Origin: a bacterium UBP17_UBA6191
GTDB lineage: Bacteria; Muiribacteriota; UBA6191
Length of the DNA stretch: 5,753 nt
Direction of reading: 5' to 3'
Assembly (NCBI GenBank): GCA_002422125.1
Contig: DITF01000375.1
Coordinates: 8,724 to 14,476 of the forward strand
Below, in pieces: positions 1 to 5,753 of the stretch. The notes beneath the pieces were generated by a model, which saw only the letters and a program-made list of their open reading frames with translations, ran no database searches and was not told where the DNA came from. The position numbers and the translations under genes are program-made. Position 1 is the stretch's first letter; every line of letters begins with the position of its first letter.

Positions 1-243
1 GATCAGGTCAATACTGCCATTCGCCTTGATCCTGAGTATGCCGAAGCCTATTTGGTTCGGGCCAAAATAGCCCTTACTCAAGAACGCCCTCAAGATGCCT
101 TAAAGGATTTAGAGCTAGCGACTAACTTAAAGCAGTCTGGCCCTGAGATATTTTTATTGTTTTCGGAGTACTACAGCAAAATAGGCGATTTAGTTAAGAC
201 GGAGGAAAACCTGACCCACTATCGCACTCTGGGGGGAAAGTAA
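1..243 (+). CDS. TPR-repeat protein, C-terminal end (5' truncated by window)
   Basis: Reading frame 1 is open from the first base to a TAA at 241-243 and gives 80 residues, so the gene starts before the window. The sequence fits tetratricopeptide repeats. Residues 1-11 look like the last helix of one repeat, ending in the usual A-x4-P spacing (A6, P11). Residues 14-47 form a full repeat with the small and aromatic residues in the expected places (Y17, A21, A24, A33, L37, A40). Residues 48-78 form a degenerate repeat. TPRs are protein-binding scaffolds and the partner cannot be told from this fragment. The stop lies one base before the next gene's start, so the genes are probably co-transcribed and translationally coupled. 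A possible internal TTG start at 52 falls inside the repeat and is unlikely to be the true start. The fold is fairly sure; the function is unknown. Confidence 0.8.
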   Translation, partial: DQVNTAIRLDPEYAEAYLVRAKIALTQERPQDALKDLELATNLKQSGPEIFLLFSEYYSKIGDLVKTEENLTHYRTLGGK

Positions 244-244
244 G

Positions 245-1507
245 TTGATCACAATTTTATTTTTTGTGCTGCTGTTCATATTTTCGGCGGGGTTCTCAGG
301 CTCTGAGTCGGGGATTTTTTCTTTGAAGAGCTCATTTAAGGAGAACTTAAGGGATAGAGAGGACTTGTTTTCGCGCTCCCTTTTAATAATTCTGGAAAAC
401 AAGGGTTCTATTCTAATTGTAATTTTGGTGGGCAATCTTTTGGTCAACACATTTTTATCTTCGGCAGCCTCTGAGATGGCGATGAAAATGTTTGGCGAGT
501 CTGGGTTAGCCTGGAGTGTGCCTCTGATTACAATTTTAATTATCATATTTGGGGAGATTATCCCCAAATCGCTGGCCTTAAAAAATGCCGAAACCGTGGC
601 TATTTTTGTGTCTCCGTTTCTTAGAATCTTATGGTTTTTGATGGGACCTTTAACTCGGCTATTGCAATGGATCTCAGATCAGATTCTGATACGACTGTCT
701 AATCCAGCACTGGAAAGGGATGTCCAGATGAATGCCGAAGAACTTTCCACCATGATTTCAATAGGCGAAAAGGAAGGGGTATTCAATCGCTGGGAAAAGA
801 AGCTGGTCGAACAGATTGTTACATTTAGAGAGGTCTATGCCCTAGAGCGGATGACCCCAAGACCAGACATTATCGCCGTGGAAAAAAATACTCCAAGAGC
901 TGAGATTTTAAGAATTGTGGAGACCACCCGAAGGTCAAAAATTCCGGTATACGAAGAGGAGCTGGATCAGGTTGTAGGCTATTTACAGGCTAAGGATCTT
1001 TTATTGTTTCCAGAAAAGCCTATGGATGAGTTGATGAGAAATGTGCTGGTGATACCAGAAATGAAGCCGATGGATCTGTTGCTTGAGGATATGCAAAACA
1101 AAAATGTCAAGATGGCCATTCTGTTGGATGAGTATGGTAGTTTACAAGGTTTATTGACTCTGGAAGATGTATTAGAGACCATTTTTGGTGAGCTTGATGG
1201 CTCCTCAGATAAGGCCCAGAAGAAGATGAGGGAGATAAGCAAGAATCATTATATTGTGGGGGGCCAGTTATCTTGGAGAGAACTTGAGCAGACCCTCGAT
1301 GTGGATTTACTGGATGAGGAAATTGAGCCTGGGACCAATGTGGCTTCTTACATGATGGCGGAACTCAATAAACTGCCACAGGTAGGCGATCAGGTTCAGA
1401 AGAGCCGATTTTTATTGAAAGTGAAGAAGCTTCTGAAACGAAGAATTGTAGAAGTGGAGCTTACCGTAAGTGAATCTGATATAGATCTTGATAGGGAGGA
1501 TGCATGA
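245..1507 (+). CDS. CNNM/CorC (HlyC/CorC) family transporter, paralogue 1
   Basis: This 420-residue inner-membrane protein has the full CNNM/CorC layout. An N-terminal DUF21 membrane domain covers about residues 1-150, with hydrophobic segments near 2-17, 53-75, 90-112 and 117-140. A CBS pair follows at about 203-258 and 265-318, then a C-terminal CorC_HlyC domain at about 329-410. Landmarks are the S-x-S-E-like turn at the end of the first segment (E21), GEIIPK at 103-108, MTPR at 203-206 and DEYG at 295-298 followed by TLED at 305-308. The family is tied to Mg2+/Co2+ efflux or homeostasis, with the CBS pair binding nucleotide; the 'hemolysin' label often attached to it is historical. The start is TTG, one base after the TPR stop; the frame closes upstream at 212 and no ATG occurs before codon 78. 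A G-rich stretch at 231-237 can serve as the ribosome site. In segment 2 the usual GNN reads GNL (63-65). Transported ion and direction are inferred from the family. Confidence 0.92.
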   Translation: MITILFFVLLFIFSAGFSGSESGIFSLKSSFKENLRDREDLFSRSLLIILENKGSILIVILVGNLLVNTFLSSAASEMAMKMFGESGLAWSVPLITILIIIFGEIIPKSLALKNAETVAIFVSPFLRILWFLMGPLTRLLQWISDQILIRLSNPALERDVQMNAEELSTMISIGEKEGVFNRWEKKLVEQIVTFREVYALERMTPRPDIIAVEKNTPRAEILRIVETTRRSKIPVYEEELDQVVGYLQAKDLLLFPEKPMDELMRNVLVIPEMKPMDLLLEDMQNKNVKMAILLDEYGSLQGLLTLEDVLETIFGELDGSSDKAQKKMREISKNHYIVGGQLSWRELEQTLDVDLLDEEIEPGTNVASYMMAELNKLPQVGDQVQKSRFLLKVKKLLKRRIVEVELTVSESDIDLDREDA

Positions 1508-2760
1508 GTCCTCTGGTGTTTGGTTTAATTCTGTTTTTAATTTTGAGCGCATTTTTTTCTATATCGGAGTTTGTGGCCATCACGGCAAATCGAGTCAAAC
1601 TAGAACATGCCCAAAAAGAAGGTGATAAACAGGCTCAGGAAATTCTATTGGTCTTAAAAGATATGGATCGTATGATCGCTTGTATTCTGATTGGAAACAA
1701 CATAGCCAATGTTGGTCTGAGTGCTTTGACCACACTGTGGATATCCCGTATGGTATCTTCTCATGATTTTTGGTCCAATCAAGTACCGCTTTTAACCGCC
1801 CTTGTGGCCACACCAGCTCTTTTGATGCTTGGTGAAATTATTCCCAAAAATTTAGGTAGTCGCTATGCCGATCTTTTGATTCGTTGGTTGTATCGCCCCC
1901 TGAGGTTTTTTCTTTTCATTTTTTCACCGGCACTTTTTCTTATGACCCATTTGATTCAATTGATTAATAAAGTGGCAGGGGGTGGTTCTGAGAATACATC
2001 CAGCATGGTGTCTAAAGAGGAATTTGTACACTGGATAAGGCAGTCTGTTGTCGGTGGAACCATGAAGGAAGGAACAGAAAAAATGATTCATACAACTTTT
2101 GAGTTTCGTGAAACCACAGCCCGGGAAATTATGATGCCACTTTTGGATGTAAGGCTAGTGGCCCTAGGAACCACTGTGGCGGAGTTTTTGAATTTTGCCA
2201 GAAAACATAAATATACCCGTTATCCGGTTTATGAAGATCGGGTAGATAGAATGGTAGGGTATGTCAGCATTTATGATGCGTTAAGGGAGAAGAATCAGTT
2301 AGGTACCATTCAGAATCTGGTGCATCCGATTCCCTTTGTACCAAACTCGGTCCCCATCGACAAACTACTGTTTCAAATGCAATCCAATCGGCAGAAAATT
2401 GTTTCGGTTGTGGATGAGTATGGTGGCTGTGATGGGATTGTTACTATAGAAGATATTATTGAGGAAGTAGTTGGAGAAATTGCCGAGGACCATGAAGAGT
2501 TTGAGCCCCTGATCCAAGATGATGGGGATCGTCGTTTTCGCGTGGATGCCTCCATTGATATTGAGGATTTAAATGACGAACTGGATTTGAATTTGCGTAA
2601 GGATGGTTTTGACACCTTGGCAGGCTATCTGTTAAAGGTGTTTGGCAGAATTCCAGAAGTTGGAGAAAAGGTTGTTAGTGAGGATCTGGAATTCGAAATT
2701 CTGCAAAAAGAACATCTGGCAATTGTGGAAGTCAGACTTAAGATGCTGACAGTTGATTAA
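1504..2760 (+). CDS. CNNM/CorC (HlyC/CorC) family transporter, paralogue 2
   Basis: This 418-residue paralogue has the same domain order as the gene before it: a DUF21 membrane domain (about 1-155), a CBS pair (about 208-262 and 273-328) and a CorC_HlyC domain (about 337-413). It keeps the S-x-S-E turn (E22), GNN at 64-66 in segment 2, GEIIPK at 110-115, and DEYG at 304-307 with TIED at 314-317. It differs from its neighbour at the start of CBS1, which reads IMMPL (209-213) instead of the MTPR motif. The ATG lies in an ATGA overlap with the upstream stop, and a strong AGGGAGGA ribosome site sits at 1493-1500, so translation is coupled. Tandem pairs of this family are common and may work as hetero-oligomers, but that is inference; the family forms dimers through the CBS domains. 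The 3' end overlaps the convergent prenyl synthase gene by 23 bp. Divalent cation transport is the likely role, with the substrate unproven. Confidence 0.92.
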   Translation: MSPLVFGLILFLILSAFFSISEFVAITANRVKLEHAQKEGDKQAQEILLVLKDMDRMIACILIGNNIANVGLSALTTLWISRMVSSHDFWSNQVPLLTALVATPALLMLGEIIPKNLGSRYADLLIRWLYRPLRFFLFIFSPALFLMTHLIQLINKVAGGGSENTSSMVSKEEFVHWIRQSVVGGTMKEGTEKMIHTTFEFRETTAREIMMPLLDVRLVALGTTVAEFLNFARKHKYTRYPVYEDRVDRMVGYVSIYDALREKNQLGTIQNLVHPIPFVPNSVPIDKLLFQMQSNRQKIVSVVDEYGGCDGIVTIEDIIEEVVGEIAEDHEEFEPLIQDDGDRRFRVDASIDIEDLNDELDLNLRKDGFDTLAGYLLKVFGRIPEVGEKVVSEDLEFEILQKEHLAIVEVRLKMLTVD

Positions 2761-3715
2761 GACGGTGATTCAGGCCGGATCCGAGTCGGAGTAAATTTTC
2801 AATCCACGGCCCCTGAGGCAAATGGCTTAGTTCCTCATTGGCAATTTTTATATAATTCTCGGCCATTGCTCTTGCCTTGTCCACCCATGACCCTGAAACG
2901 AGATAAGCCGTAAGATTTTTTTCCAGCCAATCCTGATTTCCCTGTTTGAGATTAAAGGACAACTCGTTATCCTGCCCATCCTTTAGGGCTAATAGAACTG
3001 GCAGGGTCTTTAGTCCCTGACGAATGTCATTTTGAGTATCTTTGCCGGTTTCTTCCTGGGAAGCACAAAGATCCATGATGTCATCGGCAATCTGAAAGGC
3101 TATACCAAAAGTGGCTCCAAACTGCCGCAATGATTTTAGAACCGATTGCTCCCAATCACTGGTTTTTTGAGTCAGGCCAATCATAAGTGAGGATTCAAAC
3201 ATGCAACCGGTTTTTAATCCAACCATCTGAAAATAATCTTCAAGGGAGTAAGTCTCACGGGACTTAAGTTCGGCTTCTAAAAACTGGCCCTCACAGAGTT
3301 TTTTAGTCAGGGCGGCAAATTCTCTTCGGGAAAAATCAGTGCATTGGCTCATCAGTTCAAAAGAATGCGCCAACATCCAATCGCCTAAAAGAATGGCTAC
3401 GGGGGTGCCAAATTTCACATGTACCGTGGGTAGGGTTCTTCTGTGGGTGCTTTCATCTAAAATATCGTCATGAATCAGGGATGCTATATGTAAAAGCTCC
3501 AACGCCGTCGCCGCCTGAATAAGCCTTTGATCTGTATCCACCTTTTGCATGGATCCAGCGATCAGGGTGAGTTTAGGCCTCAGCATTTTTCCGGGAATTT
3601 TTGTCACATAAGTCAGCACATCTTTTAAAAGGCTGGTCTGGCAGAAACTGCCTACATTCTCAAGATTATTTTTGACCTCTGACAGCGCACGGTCCAGCTG
3701 GTTCTGGTATGACAT
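2738..3715 (-). CDS. Long-chain trans-polyprenyl diphosphate synthase (IspB/HepT-like)
   Basis: This 325-residue cytoplasmic enzyme belongs to the trans-isoprenyl diphosphate synthases, which add isopentenyl diphosphate units to an allylic primer using Mg2+. All main motifs are present: GKMLRP at 42-47, the first aspartate-rich motif DDILD at 83-87 followed by HRR (91-93), GD at 111-112, EGQ at 142-144, KTG at 168-170, FQ at 207-208 and the second aspartate-rich motif DDIMD at 211-215, then GKD at 224-226 and D230-I-R. The residues five and four places before the first motif are A78 and S79. Small residues there leave the product pocket open, which points to a long product (roughly C30-C45, as in quinone tails) rather than farnesyl diphosphate. 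The late GK-x-T element reads GLKT (234-237), with the lysine shifted by one; related enzymes vary here. The ATG has AAGGAA at 3722-3727 (minus strand), 6 bases away and inside the end of the upstream gene, with only 3 bases between genes, so the two are likely one operon. Exact chain length cannot be read from sequence. Confidence 0.93.
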   Translation of the reverse strand: MSYQNQLDRALSEVKNNLENVGSFCQTSLLKDVLTYVTKIPGKMLRPKLTLIAGSMQKVDTDQRLIQAATALELLHIASLIHDDILDESTHRRTLPTVHVKFGTPVAILLGDWMLAHSFELMSQCTDFSRREFAALTKKLCEGQFLEAELKSRETYSLEDYFQMVGLKTGCMFESSLMIGLTQKTSDWEQSVLKSLRQFGATFGIAFQIADDIMDLCASQEETGKDTQNDIRQGLKTLPVLLALKDGQDNELSFNLKQGNQDWLEKNLTAYLVSGSWVDKARAMAENYIKIANEELSHLPQGPWIENLLRLGSGLNHRLNQLSAS

Positions 3716-3718
3716 GAA

Positions 3719-4438
3719 TTATTCCTTGTGCTGCGCATTGTAAACAGAAGACAGCGGCAGGACAAGTGCAGTCTTCATTAATCTCCAGTCCCTTAGCACA
3801 TTTGTATCTTTGCTTGGCCAGAAGGACAGCAACTCATCAGTTCCTTTGACTACACCAATGCCGAGGCTTTGGACTATGAAGTCTTTGGGCAATTCAAATA
3901 TGACTCTGGAGTCTGAATATACTAGGTTATATTTTTTCGGAGTTTTATCATTAGCTTTGAGTGTGTAGTGCTTTTTGTCCTGCATGATCAGTTCATAATC
4001 TCCATTTGTGGTTCTGATTTTTGCGATAATGTGGGTTTTTAATGTACCCGGGGTCTGGCTTTGGTTGAGATAGTAATCCTGTCGGTAACGAATGTGGGTT
4101 CCGGGCCAATCTCCTTCCCCCCCTGGAAGCATTTCCCGGCTTCCAGGACGCATGGCCGCATCAAAAACCTGTCTTTCATCACAACACCACAAATGAGGCA
4201 GGGTATGGATTAACTGTAATAGCCGCATATTGTCTTTAGCCTGTGCCATAGAGGCTGTGATCTCTTTAGAAATTGGATCAGGAGTTTGTTGCTCTTTCCA
4301 TTGTTGGGTAAAGTCCATTGTGATAAAGCTTTTGCCAATACAGAGTTTGTGCAGATAGATCATTGGGTTAAGGATGCAGAATTCGTCTGAATGCGGAGTT
4401 GAGCATAAAAGTCCCATCAGAATTATGGCAATTTTCAT
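3719..4438 (-). CDS. Putative exported protein of unknown function
   Basis: I do not recognise this 239-residue protein. From the ATG at 4438 it begins M-K followed by a hydrophobic run (about residues 3-13) typical of a short Sec signal sequence. The rest is polar and looks soluble. The mature part carries three or four cysteines (C21, C33, adjacent C85-C86, depending on the cleavage point) and a proline/glycine-rich stretch around 98-113. A C-terminal half from about 133 alternates charged and hydrophobic residues and could be beta-rich. The frame stays open upstream to a TTG at 4549, adding 37 residues, but that extension would bury the signal sequence and run across the promoter of the divergent gene, so I chose the ATG. 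Neither start has a clear Shine-Dalgarno sequence. It is the first gene of a likely operon with the polyprenyl diphosphate synthase, 3 bases downstream. No link to prenyl metabolism can be read from the protein itself. A lipoprotein is unlikely: the residues before C12 are G-L-L. Confidence 0.68.
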   Translation of the reverse strand: MKIAIILMGLLCSTPHSDEFCILNPMIYLHKLCIGKSFITMDFTQQWKEQQTPDPISKEITASMAQAKDNMRLLQLIHTLPHLWCCDERQVFDAAMRPGSREMLPGGEGDWPGTHIRYRQDYYLNQSQTPGTLKTHIIAKIRTTNGDYELIMQDKKHYTLKANDKTPKKYNLVYSDSRVIFELPKDFIVQSLGIGVVKGTDELLSFWPSKDTNVLRDWRLMKTALVLPLSSVYNAQHKE

Positions 4439-4447
4439 TACTATCAG

Positions 4448-4476
4448 AGCATAACCCGTATAAAGATGGGAGGCAA
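4448..4476 (-). promoter_or_regulatory. Weak candidate sigma70-type promoter for the leftward unit
   Basis: On the minus strand TTGCCT (4471-4476) and TATGCT (4448-4453) are separated by 17 bases, each matching four of six consensus positions. Transcription would start near 4441, only a few bases before the ATG at 4438. That would give an almost leaderless mRNA and would fit the lack of a ribosome site there. The match is weak and could be chance. Confidence 0.25.
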
Positions 4477-4499
4477 CCAAAGTTCCCGGTCGTTCGGAC

Positions 4500-4527
4500 T
4501 TGACACTTGGAAAGATAACCTTAGAAT
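4500..4527 (+). promoter_or_regulatory. Strong sigma70-type promoter for the exported-protein gene at 4580
   Basis: A perfect TTGACA -35 hexamer at 4500-4505 and a five-of-six TAGAAT -10 hexamer at 4522-4527 are separated by 16 bases. Transcription would start near 4534, giving a leader of about 45 bases that ends in a GGGAG ribosome site at 4569-4573, 6 bases before the ATG. The position, in the short gap between divergent genes and just ahead of a single gene with its own terminator, makes this a convincing housekeeping promoter. No operator dyad is obvious over it. Confidence 0.72.
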
Positions 4528-4579
4528 AGTGATCCTGTAACTGAGTCAATGAGTTTTGAACAGGTGATGGGAGATAATA

Positions 4580-5395
4580 ATGATACGATTTAGCAATATG
4601 CTGAAGTCTTTGGCAGTATGTGGGATGTTGTTGTGTGGTGCTTCCGGGCTTAATGCCTTTACTATGGAAGAACGAGTAAGCTCCATCGAAAAACAGGCAT
4701 GGACGGCCCGAGATATGTCACAAAATCTTTCCGTGTCTCAGAATCGCCAAGCTTATGAAGCTGCCTACGCTGAATTTATTCGTAATTCACGAGAATTCGC
4801 AAAAGAATTGGTGGAAAACAATCAGTGGGAAAAATTTGCTGAGTTCTACAAAGGCCTTGATGAAGTGGGCAAGTTGAACTTTGAGATTGTGGTTAAAGGT
4901 GTAATGGAAGAACTGTTTCGTACAGGAGATTACCTTGACCGTGATATGACTCGGGCCCAGGATTATTTCCCAGGCTATGGTTACGCAAAACCTGGGTATA
5001 CATATCGTCGTGGTACAGAAACCAAAAGGGAATTTTTGTATGCTTATTGGAAAGAAGAAGTCATTGAAGAAGCGGCTTCTTTAGTTAAGGAATTGACCAT
5101 TGAAATCTCTCTTTTGGCTAAATTCAAACTGGAATTTCCTAAATTGGAAGTTTTGGAAGCTCTAAACATCGAGATCGAAGGCAAGATTTACGAGTGTGTT
5201 AAAATTAAAATCGAACAGAGCAAAAAGATCACTACTAAGCAGACCCGTAAGTTTGGATATGAAAAAGCTTGGTTTGAGTTGTTTGAGGCCAAGAAAAAGT
5301 GGTTTGGGGATTTGGAATGGAAATTGGTTGGACAAACCTTCCAGCATGATCACACTCCTACAGGAGAATCAGTTGTAACTTCAGCTAGTCTGTAA
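4580..5395 (+). CDS. Exported protein of unknown function
   Basis: This 271-residue protein matches no family I can name. It starts with a typical Sec signal peptide: positive n-region (R3, K9), hydrophobic core about 11-22, and a likely signal peptidase I site after A26 (L-N-A). The mature part is highly charged, with no further membrane segment. Residues 28-115 look helical and rich in E, K, Q and aromatic residues. A tyrosine-glycine segment at 131-145 contains PGY twice (131-133, 138-140). Residues 150-250 are again long charged stretches rich in E and K, with alternating charged and hydrophobic residues near 190-213 that could form beta strands. The tail (251-271) is polar with an H-D-H cluster at 256-258. 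One cysteine, C206, remains after processing. The ATG has GGGAG 6 bases upstream, a strong promoter ahead and an intrinsic terminator behind, so it is a single-gene unit that may be well expressed. Periplasmic or secreted location is likely; function is unknown. Confidence 0.85.
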   Translation: MIRFSNMLKSLAVCGMLLCGASGLNAFTMEERVSSIEKQAWTARDMSQNLSVSQNRQAYEAAYAEFIRNSREFAKELVENNQWEKFAEFYKGLDEVGKLNFEIVVKGVMEELFRTGDYLDRDMTRAQDYFPGYGYAKPGYTYRRGTETKREFLYAYWKEEVIEEAASLVKELTIEISLLAKFKLEFPKLEVLEALNIEIEGKIYECVKIKIEQSKKITTKQTRKFGYEKAWFELFEAKKKWFGDLEWKLVGQTFQHDHTPTGESVVTSASL

Positions 5396-5412
5396 GTTTT
5401 TATCAGATATGT

Positions 5413-5469
5413 GGCTTCGGCTCAGGCGTTGGGGATTTTTTCCATCGCTTGACCGGGGCCTTTTTTTTT
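5413..5469 (+). terminator. Long intrinsic (Rho-independent) terminator
   Basis: The left arm at 5413-5428 pairs with the right arm at 5446-5460, giving 15 base pairs (three G-U) around one bulged C at 5421. The 17-base loop can pair further (UGG with CCA). Nine T residues follow at once (5461-5469). It lies 17 bases after the stop of the exported-protein gene and clearly ends that transcript. The side upstream of the hairpin has no matching A-run, so it should work only rightward. Confidence 0.88.
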
Positions 5470-5495
5470 AGAGTCTGTTCGTGAACAGGCTCTAA
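5468..5495. repeat. Inverted repeat / stem-loop between terminator and glycosyltransferase gene
   Basis: The two arms (5468-5479 and 5484-5495) pair over 12 positions, with a single G-U pair (T5474 with G5489) and a CGTG loop. As DNA the core is CTGTTC, a 2-base gap, then GAACAG, a good dyad for a dimeric DNA-binding protein. Its first two bases are the last T residues of the terminator tract. No T-run follows it on either strand in the direction needed, so it is not a second simple terminator. It ends 22 bases before the glycosyltransferase ATG. It could be an operator, an mRNA 5' structure or a processing site; none can be proven here. Confidence 0.6.
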
Positions 5496-5517
5496 GGTAT
5501 CATTAGCGGGGTATTTT

Positions 5518-5753
5518 ATGCTTTTATCTGTTTGCTCAATTTGTAAAGACGAAGAGGAGTTTTTACCCGGATTCCTTGAGAATGTCTTGCCTCATGTGGA
5601 TGAGCTTATAGTGGTAGATACCGGCTCTTTGGATAAATCCCTGGAAATTCTTAAAGATTCGGGAGTGTTTTTGGTTCATTTACCTTGGGAACAAGACTTT
5701 TCTAAGGCCAGAAACGAATCCTTGCGTCATGCAAAGGCTGATTTTATTTTCTG
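5518..5753 (+). CDS. Family 2 glycosyltransferase, N-terminal part (3' truncated by window)
   Basis: The frame is open from the ATG at 5518 to the window end, giving 78 complete codons. The start is characteristic of GT-A fold glycosyltransferases of family 2: a first beta strand and loop M-L-L-S-V-C-S-I-C-K-D-E-E-E, then a helix, then LIVVDTGS at about 32-39 (the nucleotide-sugar-binding DTGS variant seen in many of these enzymes), and FSKARNES at about 61-68. The metal-binding D-x-D motif should come just after the cut, so activity cannot be checked. Such enzymes transfer a sugar from a nucleotide-sugar donor to a surface polysaccharide, lipid or protein; the acceptor is unknown. A G-rich GCGGGG at 5506-5511 lies 6 bases before the ATG and is a weak ribosome site. 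The strong terminator upstream means it needs its own promoter, which I could not place with confidence. Confidence 0.88.
   Translation, partial: MLLSVCSICKDEEEFLPGFLENVLPHVDELIVVDTGSLDKSLEILKDSGVFLVHLPWEQDFSKARNESLRHAKADFIF

Noticed and set aside
190..567. Open frame of 125 codons on the minus strand.
   Set aside because: It lies opposite the membrane domain of CorC paralogue 1, whose reading frame is clearly the real one; it is a shadow with no family features.
245..1507. Annotation of the CorC-type proteins as hemolysins.
   Set aside because: The hemolysin name comes from an old assignment in this family; domain content (DUF21, CBS pair, CorC_HlyC) supports cation transport or homeostasis, not a toxin.
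2761..2800. Small palindrome CGGATCCG just after the end of CorC paralogue 2, considered as a terminator.
   Set aside because: The stem is too short, lacks a loop, and is not followed by a T-run; it lies inside the prenyl synthase coding region.
4480..4486. Minus-strand GGAACTT resembling the -35 element of sigmaE-type ECF promoters, ahead of the exported-protein gene.
   Set aside because: No matching -10 element (TCTGA or TCAAA type) lies 15-17 bases downstream, and a 7-base match alone is weak.
4580..4640. Lipoprotein signal at C19 of the rightward exported protein, and the similar C12 of the leftward one.
   Set aside because: The residues before the cysteines (M-L-L and G-L-L) do not fit the L-[AS]-[GA]-C lipobox; a plain signal peptidase I site fits better, at least for the rightward protein.
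5162..5378. Short open frames on both strands inside the 3' half of the exported-protein gene.
   Set aside because: They have no ribosome site or recognisable protein features and lie wholly within a well-supported gene.
5449..5503. Promoter for the glycosyltransferase built from TTGACC (5449-5454) or from a TATCAT -10 box (5498-5503).
   Set aside because: TTGACC lies within the terminator stem and has no -10 at the right distance. TATCAT has no -35 match, and its start site would fall at or inside the ribosome site, leaving almost no leader.

Overview
The window reads as a gene-dense piece of a bacterial chromosome, most likely from a Gram-negative organism. The proteins include two apparently exported ones with ordinary Sec-type signal sequences, two CNNM/CorC-type membrane proteins and a long-chain polyprenyl diphosphate synthase of the respiratory-quinone type. 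Base composition looks moderate and slightly AT-leaning by eye (not computed). A predatory or deltaproteobacterial-like lineage such as the Bdellovibrionota would fit the number of exported orphan proteins, but nothing in the sequence proves a taxon. There are no mobile elements, tRNA or rRNA genes, CRISPR arrays or phage genes.

Layout. (1) Positions 1-2760, + strand: a three-gene, tightly coupled run. It holds the 3' end of a TPR protein, then two tandem paralogous CorC/HlyC-type proteins (DUF21 membrane domain, CBS pair, CorC_HlyC domain). The first begins at a TTG one base after the TPR stop, and the second begins in an ATGA overlap. (2) Positions 2738-4438, - strand: a two-gene unit convergent with the first. 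A putative exported protein of unknown function is followed after 3 bases by a trans-type long-chain polyprenyl diphosphate synthase. The synthase's 3' end overlaps the end of the second CorC paralogue by 23 bp, with no visible terminator. (3) Positions 4439-4579: a short divergent promoter region. A strong sigma70-type promoter (TTGACA, 16 bp, TAGAAT) points right, and a much weaker candidate points left. (4) Positions 4580-5395, + strand: a single gene for an exported protein of unknown function, closed by a long intrinsic terminator. (5) Positions 5468-5753: a second, separate dyad followed by the first 78 codons of a family 2 glycosyltransferase that runs off the window.

Functionally, the CorC pair probably acts in divalent cation (Mg2+/Co2+) transport or homeostasis, and the prenyl synthase makes the isoprenoid tail of a quinone. 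No clear pathway links the blocks. The least understood parts are the two exported orphan proteins on either side of the divergent promoter, and the unexplained stem-loop just after the terminator. I do not see convincing evidence of a new multi-gene system; the window is mostly ordinary housekeeping and envelope genes plus two orphans.
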